Shown: piece by piece, positions 12,082 to 23,284 of the stretch
How positions within the stretch are numbered: position 1 is the stretch's first letter
Layout of the letters: each line of letters starts with the position of its first letter
Assembly: GCA_037127315.1 (NCBI GenBank)
Contig: JBBBDQ010001684.1
Location: 5,396,501 to 5,460,500, forward strand
DNA length: 64,000 nt
DNA from: Ascarosepion bandense
Taxonomy: Eukaryota > Mollusca > Cephalopoda > Sepiida > Sepiidae
Direction: 5' to 3'
Position numbers and translations under genes: made by a program
Notes under the pieces: generated by a model
The model's database searches: none
Seen by the model: only the letters and a program-made list of their open reading frames with translations
Told to the model about the DNA's origin: nothing

Positions 12082-12922
12082 GAAGACAGTGGAGAGACTG
12101 GAGAAGACAGTAGAAGAGACACGCTATGAAAATTATATCCGTGCCAACAAAATTATGTCTGGCTACTTGTTGTCTGTTGGAAATCCCTTCAGGCCCAAAT
12201 GCTGCATTGTGTTTGATTTATATAAATAGAACAGTTTTTTCTACTATAAGAAGCATCTTCGTTTCCAGGATGAAATTACAGTATAAATTGAGGGTGACTT
12301 GTGCAGCATCGCCATCAATCCTTTCCTCCATTTTCTACAATCGGAACGTGCCAATGACAAATACGTAATCAGGATTCTTCTTTTCGGGACGTAGACAATC
12401 ATGGTTCTCCACAAGTTCCCATTATTCATAGGTTCAAACAATATTGTTCTCTTTGCTATCGTTGCCCATTCACATAGAATCATTAGATAGTTTACTTGAT
12501 CTTTTCCTCTTGACTTCATGTGAATGTTAAATTCTCTACGTCATCTTTATTCATTGTGTGTGAAAGAAATTTTCTTTCATATTTAAAGTGTAAGTATCCT
12601 TTTTGTTCCTTTTGTCTTTCAAATTAACTCGGTGTTCGTATCTTCCATTCAAGGCATTATCTGCGTCACTCTTTTCTCTTGCCTCCTCTTCATCTGCGCG
12701 GAAATTTCAAGCATTCATTACCCTATAGGGTTCCACTGTGCACTCCCCAGGCTGCTTGTGGTCTGTCAGAAATTCTTCAGGCCTAAACGCTGCATCAATG
12801 CAGCATTTGGGCCTGAGGGATTTCCAACAGACAACAAGTAGCCAGACATAATTTTGTTGGCACGGATATAATTTTCATAGCGTGCCTCTTCTACTGTCTT
12901 CTCCAGTCTCTCCACTGTCTTC
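12082..12922. repeat. Long inverted repeat, two arms of about 127 bp
   Basis: 12082-12209 and 12796-12922 are reverse complements with very few mismatches ('gaagacagtggagagactgg' to 'aaatgctgcattg'). About 590 bases lie between. Just inside the right arm, 12750-12795 ('cttcaggcctaaacgctgca') is a diverged direct copy of part of the left arm, making a tight head-to-head hairpin. Part of the left arm also resembles sequence following the duplicated exon 1 blocks of genes B and C. Confidence 0.8.
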
Positions 12923-13429
12923 ACAAACTGAATAAACGACGGACAATGTTTTTTATGTCTCTTTACTTCGCTCTTTTTGCAGATGGTGGTGACACATTAA
13001 TAGTTGCATCTTATTATTTTAAGGGAGTGAGAGTAAGAGGAAGAAATAAAAACCGAACCTTTTCGGGTCGGTTAGTAACTTGTTCTCACCACGTAGTGGA
13101 TCTGTTAACTCCACAGCACACCAAACAATATTAAATCGGAGAGGTTTATTTAATCTTCTTTCACTATTTACTTTATTCAAACTATTGTCCTCATCTTGGT
13201 TGCCATTTGTACGACATTTCGGCTGTTGTATGCTCCAAACGTTTTTCAAGTGCTAATAATTTTGAACCAAACCCTTTATTACGATCACTGGGGTATATTA
13301 TTCTCATTCCTTGTGCAAAGCCTATTTTGGTAGTTATGAGTTATCTCCCTCTAACCCTACTCTAAGTTACTTGTTCACCACTGCTATAACCTGGTAATGA
13401 ACTCAAAACTCTTCGGGTCAAGTCACTAG

Positions 13430-13830
13430 AACTAACCAACGTTTACATCACCTGGGCCATGTGTCCTTAAGGACAAGAACAACTTAATCTTCTTTCGCAA
13501 CCACTGACTGTCTTTGCGCACTTTTCCCGCTTGTACTAATTTCTCACTAGAGAATTTTACGCCTACAGTGTTCAAACCACCCCAACTAAGTTTTAGGATC
13601 AAAGTTCTCACCAGTACGGTATGTTTCTTTCTTCTGGACGGTTTGTTGTTTAAGTTGGTGAACGTTTCCATAATCCTTGCTTTCAGTTCATCTTTGCAAG
13701 GAGTTTTGTTGGTCTCTCACTCAACTGCGCCATACACATTATAATCAAAGATGTTGCAGTCGGAGGAATTAGGTGACCAGATGTAAGGGGTCATGTGGGC
13801 GCAGAAATTGTCTGACAGTCATGAGTGAGT
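13430..13830 (-). mobile_element. Tc1/mariner-type DDE transposase relic
   Basis: Minus-strand translation gives IWSPNSSDCNIFDYNVYGAVE, broken by a stop, then ETNKTPCKDELKARI and FTNLNN. This corresponds to the PNSPDLNPxDxxVWxxxE block at the C-terminus of Tc1/IS630-type transposases. The opposite-strand sequence on to about 14180 may belong to the same element, but no further motif is clear. Confidence 0.55.
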
Positions 13831-14467
13831 TTTCCTGCTTGTGTAGCATGGTGCAGAGTCTTGTTGCTAGTAGCCATCCTCTTGACTCAGGGCAGCACTA
13901 TTTCTTCAAGGCACTTGATGTGGACCTCTATTTTAAGTATGACGAAATCACTAACAAATCCGGAATTCTTTTTCTTAGAACGATCAGAGTGAGTTTTCTA
14001 AGCTGACGGACCTTTGTAATCACCATTGGACTCATCCAACTCTTTCCGAATATTTTGAACTGTCTTCAGATTGACACGAAAACACTCCGGAATATTCATA
14101 ATAGACCTCCCGGTGCGAATGCCAAGTAGCACAGTAAGCTATTTTCAGATTTCTGGCGATGTGAATTGCACCATGGTGGTCTGTTTTTCAGACTGTACCC
14201 AACTGACCGTACTATACTCTGCAGTCAACAAGACAAAACAACGCGCATTCATAAAAATATAAAATGGAGTCAATTTAGCCAACGGAACTTGTAGGTAGGT
14301 AGATAGATAACACACGCAGATTGACAAACAATGAACCTAGATATGAATTGAGTGAGATAGATAACAAACAAACGTTCATAGACAATAATATAGAGATATA
14401 AACCAAAGTACATAGAAGATTAACACACACACACACAAACACATGCGCGCACACACCCACATACCCC

Positions 14468-14468
<1 letters not shown>

Positions 14469-14508
<40 letters not shown>
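14469..14508 (+). repeat. (TA)n microsatellite
   Basis: About 20 TA units next to the 3' end of a Jockey-type LINE. Confidence 0.9.
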
Positions 14509-14510
<2 letters not shown>

Positions 14511-14945
14511 AATCATCTCACACCAAGCAAGGCATTCTACTGCCACTGTTGCGCAGGGGTTTACATAGAGGAAAGTGATGAGAAAGAGGGATTAGTTATA
14601 GGAAATGTCAGGAGGAGGGTAATAGACGGATGAGGATGAGGATAACGAAGATGTGGTTGGAGTAGATTGAAAAAGAGCTTGTGAGAATGGATTCGAGTTA
14701 GTGTGATAGGAGATGTCTATTGACCTTACATTTAAATTTCTGAAGATTGTAGTTGTCGAGGAAACAAGTATATGAAAGGGAATTCCACAGGTGGGAAATG
14801 CGTAAAAAGAAGCTGTTAGAATAGAAATTGCGGTTACACTTTATTGGTTTCACTGTAAAAGGGTGGCACTTAGTTGCTGATCTAGTAGCTCGTGTAAATT
14901 CATACCTTGGGGGCATCAGTGATCTAAGTTCATTGGAGCAGAAGC
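14505..14945 (-). mobile_element. Jockey-type LINE 3' fragment
   Basis: Minus strand: MPPRYEFTRATRSATKCHPF, NRNFYSNSFFLRISHLWNSL and NLQKFKCKVNRHLLSH, then the terminal region with 'ggcattctactgccactgtt'. Adjacent to a (TA)n tract on its 3' side. Confidence 0.6.
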
Positions 14946-14949
14946 AGTG

Positions 14950-15407
14950 ACCAATGTGAAGAAATTTACTTAAATTTTCTTAACGTTTATTTTTTATTTT
15001 ACAGTGCTCAATACAAAAGCAGAGCTAAATGTTAGTGTAAAGTAATTTATTTAACATTTTCGCGACACAAAATTTCCCATGTTTTGGAATAATATTTCTA
15101 GTTTTACTCCATCTTCAAGCAATCATTTTTGTGGTGACAAACAGAAAATATTTTTCCCAAAATGATTTATTTTTCTTATTTACAAAATATAAATAGCTTC
15201 TGATTAGGTTCTCAAATTACAGGGTCATACATTTATTCTTAACGTGTCCCTGCTAAAAGGGTCTGAAGGTTTTCGTTATTTTCTTTTTTTATATATAGCT
15301 ACTATCATCTACTTTTATTTTTATTCTCAGACACCTTACTTTTTGAGCTATTTATTTTAAATTATTTTTAAAACTGTTTGCGTTGGAATAAAGTCATAGT
15401 AATTTTT

Positions 15408-15456
<49 letters not shown>

Positions 15457-15890
15457 CTATTTTTAATTCATATATTATCAATTTTGTCGCGTATATTAAT
15501 GCTTATATTTTTTCTAATTTTTAATTATTATCTAGTGTGAAGCTTAAACAGTGTCTACCGAATAAAGTCATTTCTTTTCTTAAGTTTATTAAATCTTTAT
15601 TTTTCATTCTTCTGATAATTTATAATTTTCATGTAAGCACAAAGGGCATGGCTCGTTTAAAGATCTACATGTTTTTAAAAATTATTTTACATTTTACTAT
15701 GAGGGTTATATTAGTTTTCTTTAAGTGCCAGAAATACCTAGCTAAAAAGGGTCTGGTTTCTGTAATTTCTAATGCCAGCTCCACCTTAACCTTAAATTTA
15801 TTCTTTGTGCTACCGAAATAAATTTTTTTACTATATGGATTGTCTATCGATGAAATACTGCATTGTTAAATTACAGACTCAGTAAGACAT
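14950..15890. other. No supported gene
   Basis: Very AT-rich. Could be part of the Penelope-like fragment at 15895, but no domain is visible. Confidence 0.35.
15410..15455 (+). repeat. (TA)n microsatellite
   Basis: About 22 TA units. Confidence 0.9.
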
Positions 15891-15894
15891 TTAT

Positions 15895-16300
15895 TATTTA
15901 ACGGACAGTTTTCCGGAATTCTACAATTAGAAAATTTGTCATTATTTTTATTTTATTTGTTTTGTCATTTTTTGTTCCTGTTCTGAACGTTTGTTTAGTA
16001 TGTTTTTTATTATGTTTTGTTATTATTCTTTCCAAATTCTCATTGCAAGAATACTCTAATTTTAAGGTATTTTTATTGAAAATTATGTTCAGTGGATTAC
16101 TTTGTGGAAATAGTTTTTCGAGTAGTTGGAGAAATTTGTATCCTAAATTATTTTTAACAATTTGGTTGAAAGATGGTGTATACCAAATGATTTTTCTACT
16201 ACGTTTTCTTTTACAAATAGTAAAGGAAATTGTAGTAGAAAAATCAGTCTTATTATTATATTTAATATCGGGGCATTTATTGCCACTTTCTTTCAAAGCC
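15895..16300 (-). mobile_element. Penelope-like element fragment
   Basis: The minus-strand frame contains RSRKIIWYTPSFNQIVKNN, then LLEKLFPQSN and IIFNKNTLKLEYSC. These match in order the region between reverse transcriptase and endonuclease of the element at 43.4 kb (YRSKNILWFNPPFKLAVK, LLKHNFGKEN, IFNKNNVKFSYCC). Neither catalytic domain is visible in this copy. Confidence 0.6.
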
Positions 16301-16924
16301 GCATTATAAAGTTTGTTATGTTCGTAGAATATTTTTGTGGAATTTTTAGTGATCCTTTTTAATGGTTAGGGGTATTTAACTACAGAAGGAGGATGGTTTC
16401 ACTTAGGGTGGATATATAGAGAATTGCAATTAGGTTTTTTGATAGAGTTGGTAGGTATTGTTCATGAGATCTAAAGTTACGTCTACGAAGTTTGCTTTTT
16501 TATTTTTGTGATATTAGTTACTTTTAGATTCAGGCTCTTAAACACTCTATTTATAAGTTTCCTAAACTTATCAATTTTAAAATTAGTCAATTTCTTCAAT
16601 AAGGCCATCGTCCCTATAAAATCTGATATTTTCAATGTAAGTTTCTTGCAATGTTGTTAGGTTATATAAAATGAATAGTCCTCTGAGGTTTTTAATTTAT
16701 TTTTTCAAAAAACATTTATTACCATAATTACTAACTACCAGATGAGACATTGTTCTTTCAATGTCGAAACAAAATGTACAATTTTGTAGTAGTTTGTAGT
16801 TTGTACATGTTCTAAAGTAATAATTAATAATAAATATTAATTGCTCAATTTTTTTATGGAGCACTGTTTTAAATTAATGTTTTGAACATTGGAATTATTT
16901 TCTTCGTTCCTTATTCATTTAGAT

Positions 16925-16969
<45 letters not shown>

Positions 16970-17046
16970 GAAATTTATTTGCTTAAACATTATTTTTAAT
17001 GGATAATCTTATTTGAGTAGATATTCTGTTTTTTTTTAATTAATCA

Positions 17047-17102
<56 letters not shown>

Positions 17103-17289
17103 ACCAGCCTGAATATTTGGTAAATCTTGTTAGGAAAATATGCGGTCTACGGCAATATATTTTCTTTAAAAAATTTCTCGGATATTCAGGGGAATAAATA
17201 TATAAATATGCTGTTTAATTATAAAAAATAAAACTGAGTGTCTACTCAAATAAAAGTATTTATTAAAAATAATGTTTAAACAAATGAAC
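16970..17289. mobile_element. Terminal-inverted-repeat element with internal (TA)n
   Basis: Arms 16970-17042 and 17216-17289 are imperfect reverse complements ('aaacattatttttaat', 'ttatttgagtaga'). A TA tract (17047-17100) and 'gcctgaatatttgg' lie inside. A related element with the same ends is at 52570-52947. No coding capacity, so MITE-like. Confidence 0.5.
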
Positions 17290-17338
17290 TAAAAATATGT
17301 CGGAATTAATCCATTTCCTAATTGATTTAGTAAAATTT

Positions 17339-17340
<2 letters not shown>

Positions 17341-17396
<56 letters not shown>
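17341..17396 (+). repeat. (TA)n microsatellite
   Basis: About 28 TA units directly before the linker of the tRNA/hammerhead repeat. Confidence 0.9.
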
Positions 17397-17397
<1 letters not shown>

Positions 17398-17528
17398 TAT
17401 TTACGCTCTCACACCCAGATTAAGCACTCTGGAAGAATGGAAAACTTTGAAAAACAGTAGCTACTCTGGCATGTACTCATCGCTGATTCAGTGAAATGAA
17501 TTAGAGCACTCTGTCTATTAGTGATAAT

Positions 17529-17691
17529 ATACACGCTAAAAAATCTGTCTTCTTCTACCGAACGCCCATAGCCCAGAGGTAGAATACCAGACTGACGCCA
17601 ATTCGGTCGAGTTTCAATCCTGGATTAAAAAGCAGTCGAGTCTAACCGTACTGATGAGCTGTGATACAGCGAAACAGATCTGTCTGCGAAT

Positions 17692-17695
<4 letters not shown>
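17529..17695 (+). mobile_element. tRNA-derived repeat unit with hammerhead
   Basis: The tRNA-like head 'gcccatagcccagaggtaga' (A-box-like) is followed by 'gagtttcaatcctgg' (B-box-like), a short spacer, then the hammerhead at 17641-17690 and a (TA)n tract. The preceding linker 17397-17528 ('agcactctgg', 'cagtagctactctgg') also occurs inverted at 37.06-37.18 kb, showing that linker and tRNA unit belong to one repeat. Confidence 0.7.
17641..17690 (+). ncRNA. Hammerhead ribozyme motif (complete core)
   Basis: CUGAUGA is at 17651-17657. Stem II is GCTG/CAGC (extendable to GCTGT/ACAGC), then GAAA at 17671-17674. Stem III is ACAG/CTGT with an AT loop. The expected cleavage follows GTC at 17684. Stem I pairs 'cgta' (17647-17650) with 'tgcg' (17685-17688), including one G-T pair. 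All invariant positions of the known hammerhead core (CUGANGA, GAAA, UH) are present. Cleavage activity is inferred, not shown. Confidence 0.75.
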
Positions 17696-17730
<35 letters not shown>

Positions 17731-18124
17731 GATAGATAGATATACAGATAGATAACATCAGAGAATTTAATACTCTTTGTCAGAAGAGTCTTAAACAAAG
17801 CTATAACCAGTAATTTCCATAATGAATGACTATCGTGACCTTGAATACAGAGATATCTTCTAGTTTCAAGCATAAACCTGACCAATTTTTGCCTACAGAC
17901 TTTAGCATAAGCAGATCAAAATTATAAACAAAACCAATGTCCTCGATATTATATGACCATAGGAATAATACATCTTTAGTCCGACCGTATTTTTCGTTAT
18001 TTTTTTTTTTAAAGATTTTCAGCTGCTCATATTTTATGCATTTAAAATCGTAGATTTAGCACATCATTCAATAAATACTAGGCCTAACTAATAATACAAA
18101 ACCTTTCAAGCAAAATTCGACTTT

Positions 18125-18805
18125 ATCCATCAACATAGTCTCCTTCTAGGGTGATACACTGATTCCAACATTTTTCTAACAATTCGATCTCTTTTTTTGT
18201 GGAACGATTTGTCTTTGGCCTTAAAATACGCCCCAGTTTCCAATATCACTTCTTCGTTGAAGACAAATCTCTTTCTCTGGAGCATTCTTTTGAGGTCTGC
18301 AAACAGCCAGTAGTCGCTGGGGGTCAGATCTGGAGGATAGGGTGGATTCGGAAACAATTCGAAGTGTAATTCATGTGCGTTTTTGTTTTTGTTTTTGTTC
18401 GCCTGCAAGCAAACGCGGTACCCACTTTGAACACAGCTTTCTCATTGACAAGTGTTCATGTAAAATGGTAAATACACTGCCTTTTGATGTGTTCAGCTCA
18501 TCGGCTATCTCACGCAACTTCAATTTACGATCGGCTAAAACGAGTTTGTGGATGCTTTTTGGTGTTTTCAGGGACAAGTGCCGATTTTGGGCGACCTGAG
18601 CGTTCAGCATTATTTGTGTTTGTACGACCGCGTTTAAAGTCAGCATACCACCTTTTAACTGTTGTTTCCGACGGAGTAGAGTTTGAATAACACTTATCAA
18701 ACCATTGCTTTGCAGGAACAGTATTTTTCTCATCAGAAAGCAATGCTTTATCAACACACGGAATTCAGGTGTTTTCATTGTTTTAAAAATTTGCAACAGT
18801 AGCTT
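18125..18805 (-). mobile_element. Mariner transposase relic with internal deletion
   Basis: On the minus strand the N-terminal part is recognisable in two frames (RSGRPKSALVPENTKK, then ADRKLKLREIADELNTSKGS, a helix-turn-helix of the mariner type), broken by a frameshift near 18570. The sequence then jumps near 18400 to the C-terminus (PPYPPDLTPSDYWLFADLKR). The third catalytic Asp of a D,D34D mariner is therefore present while the central part with the first two is missing. A (gttttt)n run marks the deletion joint. Confidence 0.8.
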
Positions 18806-19130
18806 CACTTAAATAATTGTAATTTGTAATTTAATAATCTGATTATTTGAAGGTTAGTACTTCATAAAAATCATATGGATTTTTATTGGTAGCGCCATCT
18901 ATATGTCAGGCCCGGGACTTATTGTGTGATGTGTTATGCAGAATTTATTGTCAAGGAAAACAAAACATTTCTGTATAATTTTTTTATGATTTCATTTCTT
19001 TCATTATAAACCTGATAATGGCAGTATGGCAATTTAAAGAAAAAGTATTTCCTCTCTCTAGGAATTTCGTCTTCATTAACAGTGATCACTTTTGTGCGTC
19101 GCTTTTGAAATAGATAACTTTTAAGTGAAG

Positions 19131-19280
19131 ATGCTTCTCTCTGGTCCTGTCAATGACGTTCATGACAATATCTTTTCTGTTTCCTAACTGTGTCCCTAAT
19201 TGTATAGCTTGCGTGATGATTGCAAACGACTTTTGCGAAACGAATATGCATTTTTCAAGTGGAGCCGAATACTGCATGAG
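19131..19280 (+). pseudogene. Relic A: frame-shifted exon 2 of the cysteine-rich secreted peptide family
   Basis: From 19141 the frame reads LVLSMTFMT and then cysteines spaced C-x3-C-x2-C-x7-C-x12-C, exactly as in gene B, ending with the same split AG. Compared with B, about 17 bases are missing after the ATG at 19131, so that ATG is out of frame with the cysteine part. The splice donor is changed from gtaaat to ataaat. An acceptor-like 'tgaaatag' precedes it at 19113. No exon 3 with the C-x21-C-x8-C pattern was seen downstream. A remnant of the proximal exon (S-C-Y-S) follows at 19399. Confidence 0.65.
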
Positions 19281-19398
19281 ATAAATAAGCAGAAATCTTA
19301 TTACTATTTTAACACTTTACGACATGAATCACTGTGGACCATTATTAATTTTAGGTGAGTATTTCATTCATCGTAATTGTTGTGGGCTTTCATTGCAG

Positions 19399-19440
19399 CT
19401 GCTACAGCCATCATTCTACGGACATTAGTAATAATATTGT
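19399..19440 (+). pseudogene. Relic A: remnant proximal terminal exon
   Basis: After 'cattgcag' the phase matching exon 2 reads S-C-Y-S and continues without the early stop seen in gene B. 'tctacggacattag' matches the downstream copies in gene B (34240) and gene C. Confidence 0.35.
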
Positions 19441-20040
19441 ATTTAATTTTAATAAAATTCAATTCAATTATATTATTAAAATTTATCGTACATTTTTATT
19501 TTTTTTTATTTCAAACCGAAATTTGGGTTTAAAGGAATTATGCAAAATTTATAATAAACATAAAAATGTTTCGGTCACATTTTGCGTTTTTGTTTTTTGT
19601 TTTAACTTGCTTATTTGGTTTCGGTTTTGCGTTTTACTCACGCATGCTAATTTGTTATCAAAATTCCTCCGTCGTGCCTAAACTGAATGTTTTAATTACA
19701 GCGCCATTATGCACTGCAGCAGATCGATATTAGATTCTTCCTGTTGCATTCAATATGAAAGTGGGTGGTTCGAAATGATAGTTAATATAAATATTTTTTC
19801 TAAATCATTAGTTTTTGAGTAGGTACCTCCACTAAATCGCGGAAAAAACTGAATAGTATGTTAAAAATAAGTCCCCAAATTTAATAAAAGCCAACTATTT
19901 CCATCAAAACGTTTATGTTATTATTAAGAGGAAAGATCAATGTATTTTAAATTATTTTAAAACATTCGAAATTTTGGCAAAAAATCTTGCTTTAATTTTA
20001 GTTAGAGGTTAACCAAATCATTACGAGACTTTACAATGGA

Positions 20041-20048
20041 AAACGTCG

Positions 20049-20090
<42 letters not shown>

Positions 20091-20730
20091 GTTACACCCA
20101 ATGGTGTGTACGGCAGCAACAAAGCTTCTCCACCTCTGCCTATCTTTGGCCAGATTAGCCAATGAACTCCAAGAGTACTGCATGGTTTTGATCTCATACT
20201 TCCCCGGACTTCTCCATGTCGTTCTTGGTCTTCCCCTCTTTTTTTTTGCCATCTGGGGTCCAGTGCAGTGCTGTTCTTGTGATTCACTGTGGATCTTTAC
20301 AGAGAACTAGCTCAATCTATCTCCAACGCCTTTATATAATAATGGTTCCCATGTTCTCTTGCTTGCATTTCTTCAACAGGTCTTCATTGGAGATCTTCTC
20401 TGGCTAAAATATTCTCAGTATTCGTCGAAGGCATATGGTGTAAAAGGATCGAAGTTTGGCAAGATCCGCCTTAGTCATTCTCCAGTAGTCGGATCCGTAG
20501 AGGAGAGTAGATACAACACAGCTCTGGTATAGCTTGAGCTTGGTGTTCGTGCTGTACTGTGTTGATCTCCAGATGTTGTTAATTTCCTTAAACACACTCC
20601 TGGCCTTGCCCAGTCTGCTTTGAATATCCTCTCTCGTGCTACCCTCGGGTCTGATGATACTGCCCAGGTAAGTGAACTTGTCTGTATGACGTAGACCTTC
20701 TTCATTCACTTTGACCTGTTCACGTTCAAT
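20041..20730 (-). mobile_element. RTE-type LINE, 3' part
   Basis: On the minus strand the frame includes HTDKFTYLGSIIRPEG, IQSRLGKARSVFKEINNIWRS, KLYQSCVVSTLLYGSDYWRM and LRSFYTICLRRIL, the conserved C-terminal part of reverse transcriptases of this type. The element ends in 'acaccattgggtgtaacgg' and (GAT)n. It is truncated at its 5' side, and the last ~300 bases are frame-broken. Confidence 0.7.
20044..20090 (+). repeat. (CAT)n tract at a LINE 3' end
   Basis: About 15 CAT units; on the minus strand this is the (GAT)n tail of the RTE-type LINE. Confidence 0.9.
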
Positions 20731-20769
20731 GACATCATTTTTATCTTCTTCTTGGTGCTAATCCGCAAC

Positions 20770-22120
20770 ATTATCTACTGCCCAAAAGTTTCCATTCTTC
20801 TGCTCTTGTCCTGTATATGTTGGTGAGTATGGAAAAGGTAATATTACATAATTCCGTTTTTTCTGTCGACAAACACATTAATTTGGAAATTCTTGCAAAA
20901 AAAAAAAATAATTGTCGGATTTTAATGAGACTTTCAGGACGTAACAAGTGAATGATATTGTTTTTGGAATTATTATTTAAAAACAATCTTGGTAAAAGGC
21001 GTTTTTTACATCTGTTATCCCCCTCCTCTTAAATTCATGAAATTTTAAAAAATTAAATTTTTGTTGGGAAAATTGGTTTCATTAGTTAAACGCAGGACTC
21101 ATTGGGGAATGTAAATCATTTTGAAACATTTTGCCCTTTTTTGTAATATGCTCCCAGTAGTAAAATAAAAATGCAGTATAACTATGACGTTATTTAATCT
21201 GATAAGCTTTTAATTACTTTAATAAATAATATAAATTAAAGACGTTATAGTCTGAAGAAAGTTTTCTTTGATAAATAATGAAATTTTAAAAGAATTGTTT
21301 TCATTTTTTAGTTATAATAATTTATAAAGATTCAAAAATATTTTTAAATACTTCAAAAATTTGTTGGAGTTAGTTCATAAACTTATTAAGCGAAGATTAT
21401 ATCTACTAATCGAAAATTTAAAAGTTTAATACAAATCGTCGTGCCTTTCTATTTTTAAAATAATTTAAAAAAATTTGTGTATATTTGAAGTTATTTTTGT
21501 ATGGTAATTTCTAAGTGTAAATTAAAAGATAAGGGTTTCTGAATTTCTTCCCCTTACATGAAAAAAATTGTACAATTATGTCACTTGTGATCGCCATACA
21601 CTTATCTTATCTCACATATGTCAAATCTGTCATCACATACGGTGGAAAGGTCAGAAAGTTAAACGCTGTGTTTAAGAAATAGACTTATTCTAAACTTCAT
21701 ACTATAGATAATTATTATTTGTTTAAATCAGATTAATTTGATATTAAATTTGTTAATTTTCCAAAAAATAATGTGTCACAGAAATATATTATATTTTTGC
21801 AAGATTTTTAAAACCGAGATTTAACTGTTGCTTACAAATGTGTCTATCGCTTAAAAATGGTTTTAAAATTGAAAGATTTAAAAAATAAAAAAAATTTAGA
21901 TTCCAATCAATATGATTTCTGTTTGAAATAAACCAGAATATTATGCTTACTGAAAATAAAAAACTTAATCATTTAGCTTTCAATCAAAACTAAAATAAAA
22001 GTTTCAAGAAATATTTTTATTTTCAAAAATTCAATTAAAAGATTAGTTATCTAAAATGAGTGGAGGTACCTATTTTTGAGGAAAGCAATTTGAAGTTTAT
22101 GTTTATCTTAGTGTTGCAAT
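20770..22120. other. No supported gene
   Basis: Very AT-rich with many A/T runs. I searched it for a distal cysteine exon of relic A and saw none. Confidence 0.4.
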
Positions 22121-22129
22121 TTCATTCCG

Positions 22130-23210
22130 GTGATCAATGAAAGCCTTATGCTTCTTCTATGTGCTGTGTCCCTTCATGATGTCGCCCTCACCATCTCCTT
22201 ATTTCTTGTAGCTTTTAACTCATTTTTCTCTTGTTACCCCTCCCAAACCATGCTCAGTCATTCATTTACACAACCAATCAAATATGTCACGCGTTGTTTC
22301 CTCCTGTCTCTCTTTCTTTCCAGTTTTCCTATAAGTATCAGATTCTCCAAGCCCTCCTTCCTCATTATATGTCCCAGAAACTTCAGCCGTTTTTTCCTGA
22401 TGTTAAGTATTAGTTTCCTTTTCGTTTCCATCCCTTCCAAAACTTCGTCGTTGCTCACATATTCGTTACATGGTATCCTCAGCATCCTTCTATAGAACCA
22501 CATTTCGGTTGCTTCAAGTCTTTCCTTCATCTTTGATAACATTTTCCATTATTTGAAGGACAGACCTTGCATAAGAATCCAATACTTTTTTCTTTGTTTC
22601 CAGCAATTTATTTTGTCTTTCAGTACTCTAGTCAGCTTCTGGAATGCATCCTTGGCGATACCAATACTTCTTCGAATTTCAGTGTCGCACTTTTCGTCCT
22701 CTGTTACAACACTTTCCAAGTATTTGAATATTTTTAATTATTTCCGGCCTTTAGATGGTCTTTTTGGGCTCCTCTTTTTACTGATTATCATGCATTCAGT
22801 TTTCTTGTAGTTTTTATATTGTCTTTTATTTCAGCTTTCCTCTGCTACCTTCTGTAGAAGATCTTGTAGTTTCATTTCTGTGTTTGTTATCACGGCCAGT
22901 GACGAATAGACGTAGAACTTCAAGAGTTCCCAAAATTGGCTAGCTGTATAAGTTGGATAGATCTGGTGAGAAGACTCATTATTGTCTTACACCACTTTCT
23001 ATCGTTGTATACTTGTTGAACTCATTTCCTGTCTGAATGCTTACTTTAATGTCGTTTCGGAATAGGTCCAGTATGTTGAGCATAAAGTCAAATGCCTTTC
23101 TGTCGTCTATGAAACACAGGTAGTTGTTCTTTTGCATCTGTATTGCTCTTATTGATAGCGTTATAATCCTAAATATCACGTTCCTTGTTCCAGTGTCCTT
23201 GATAAAAATA
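22130..23210 (-). mobile_element. LINE fragment (RTE-like reverse transcriptase, C-terminal part)
   Basis: Minus-strand frames contain a reverse transcriptase piece (FIDDRKAFDFMLN near 23100) and a C-terminal piece (EATEMWFYRRMLRIPCNEYV, KKRLKFLGHIMRKEGLENL at 22258-22542). These blocks recur throughout the window, so they mark the most frequent LINE family here. Several frameshifts. Confidence 0.65.
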
Positions 23211-23284
23211 GCACAGCTTTAAAATATTGCATAATTTTCTGAAGCTTTTTAAATTGTACATGGACATGATACATGGCATTTTTT

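Noticed and set aside
19355..19681. 108-codon plus-strand frame with hydrophobic start
   Set aside because: Its start lies in the short intron of relic A; only the S-C-Y-S stretch after 19398 has a counterpart in genes B and C.
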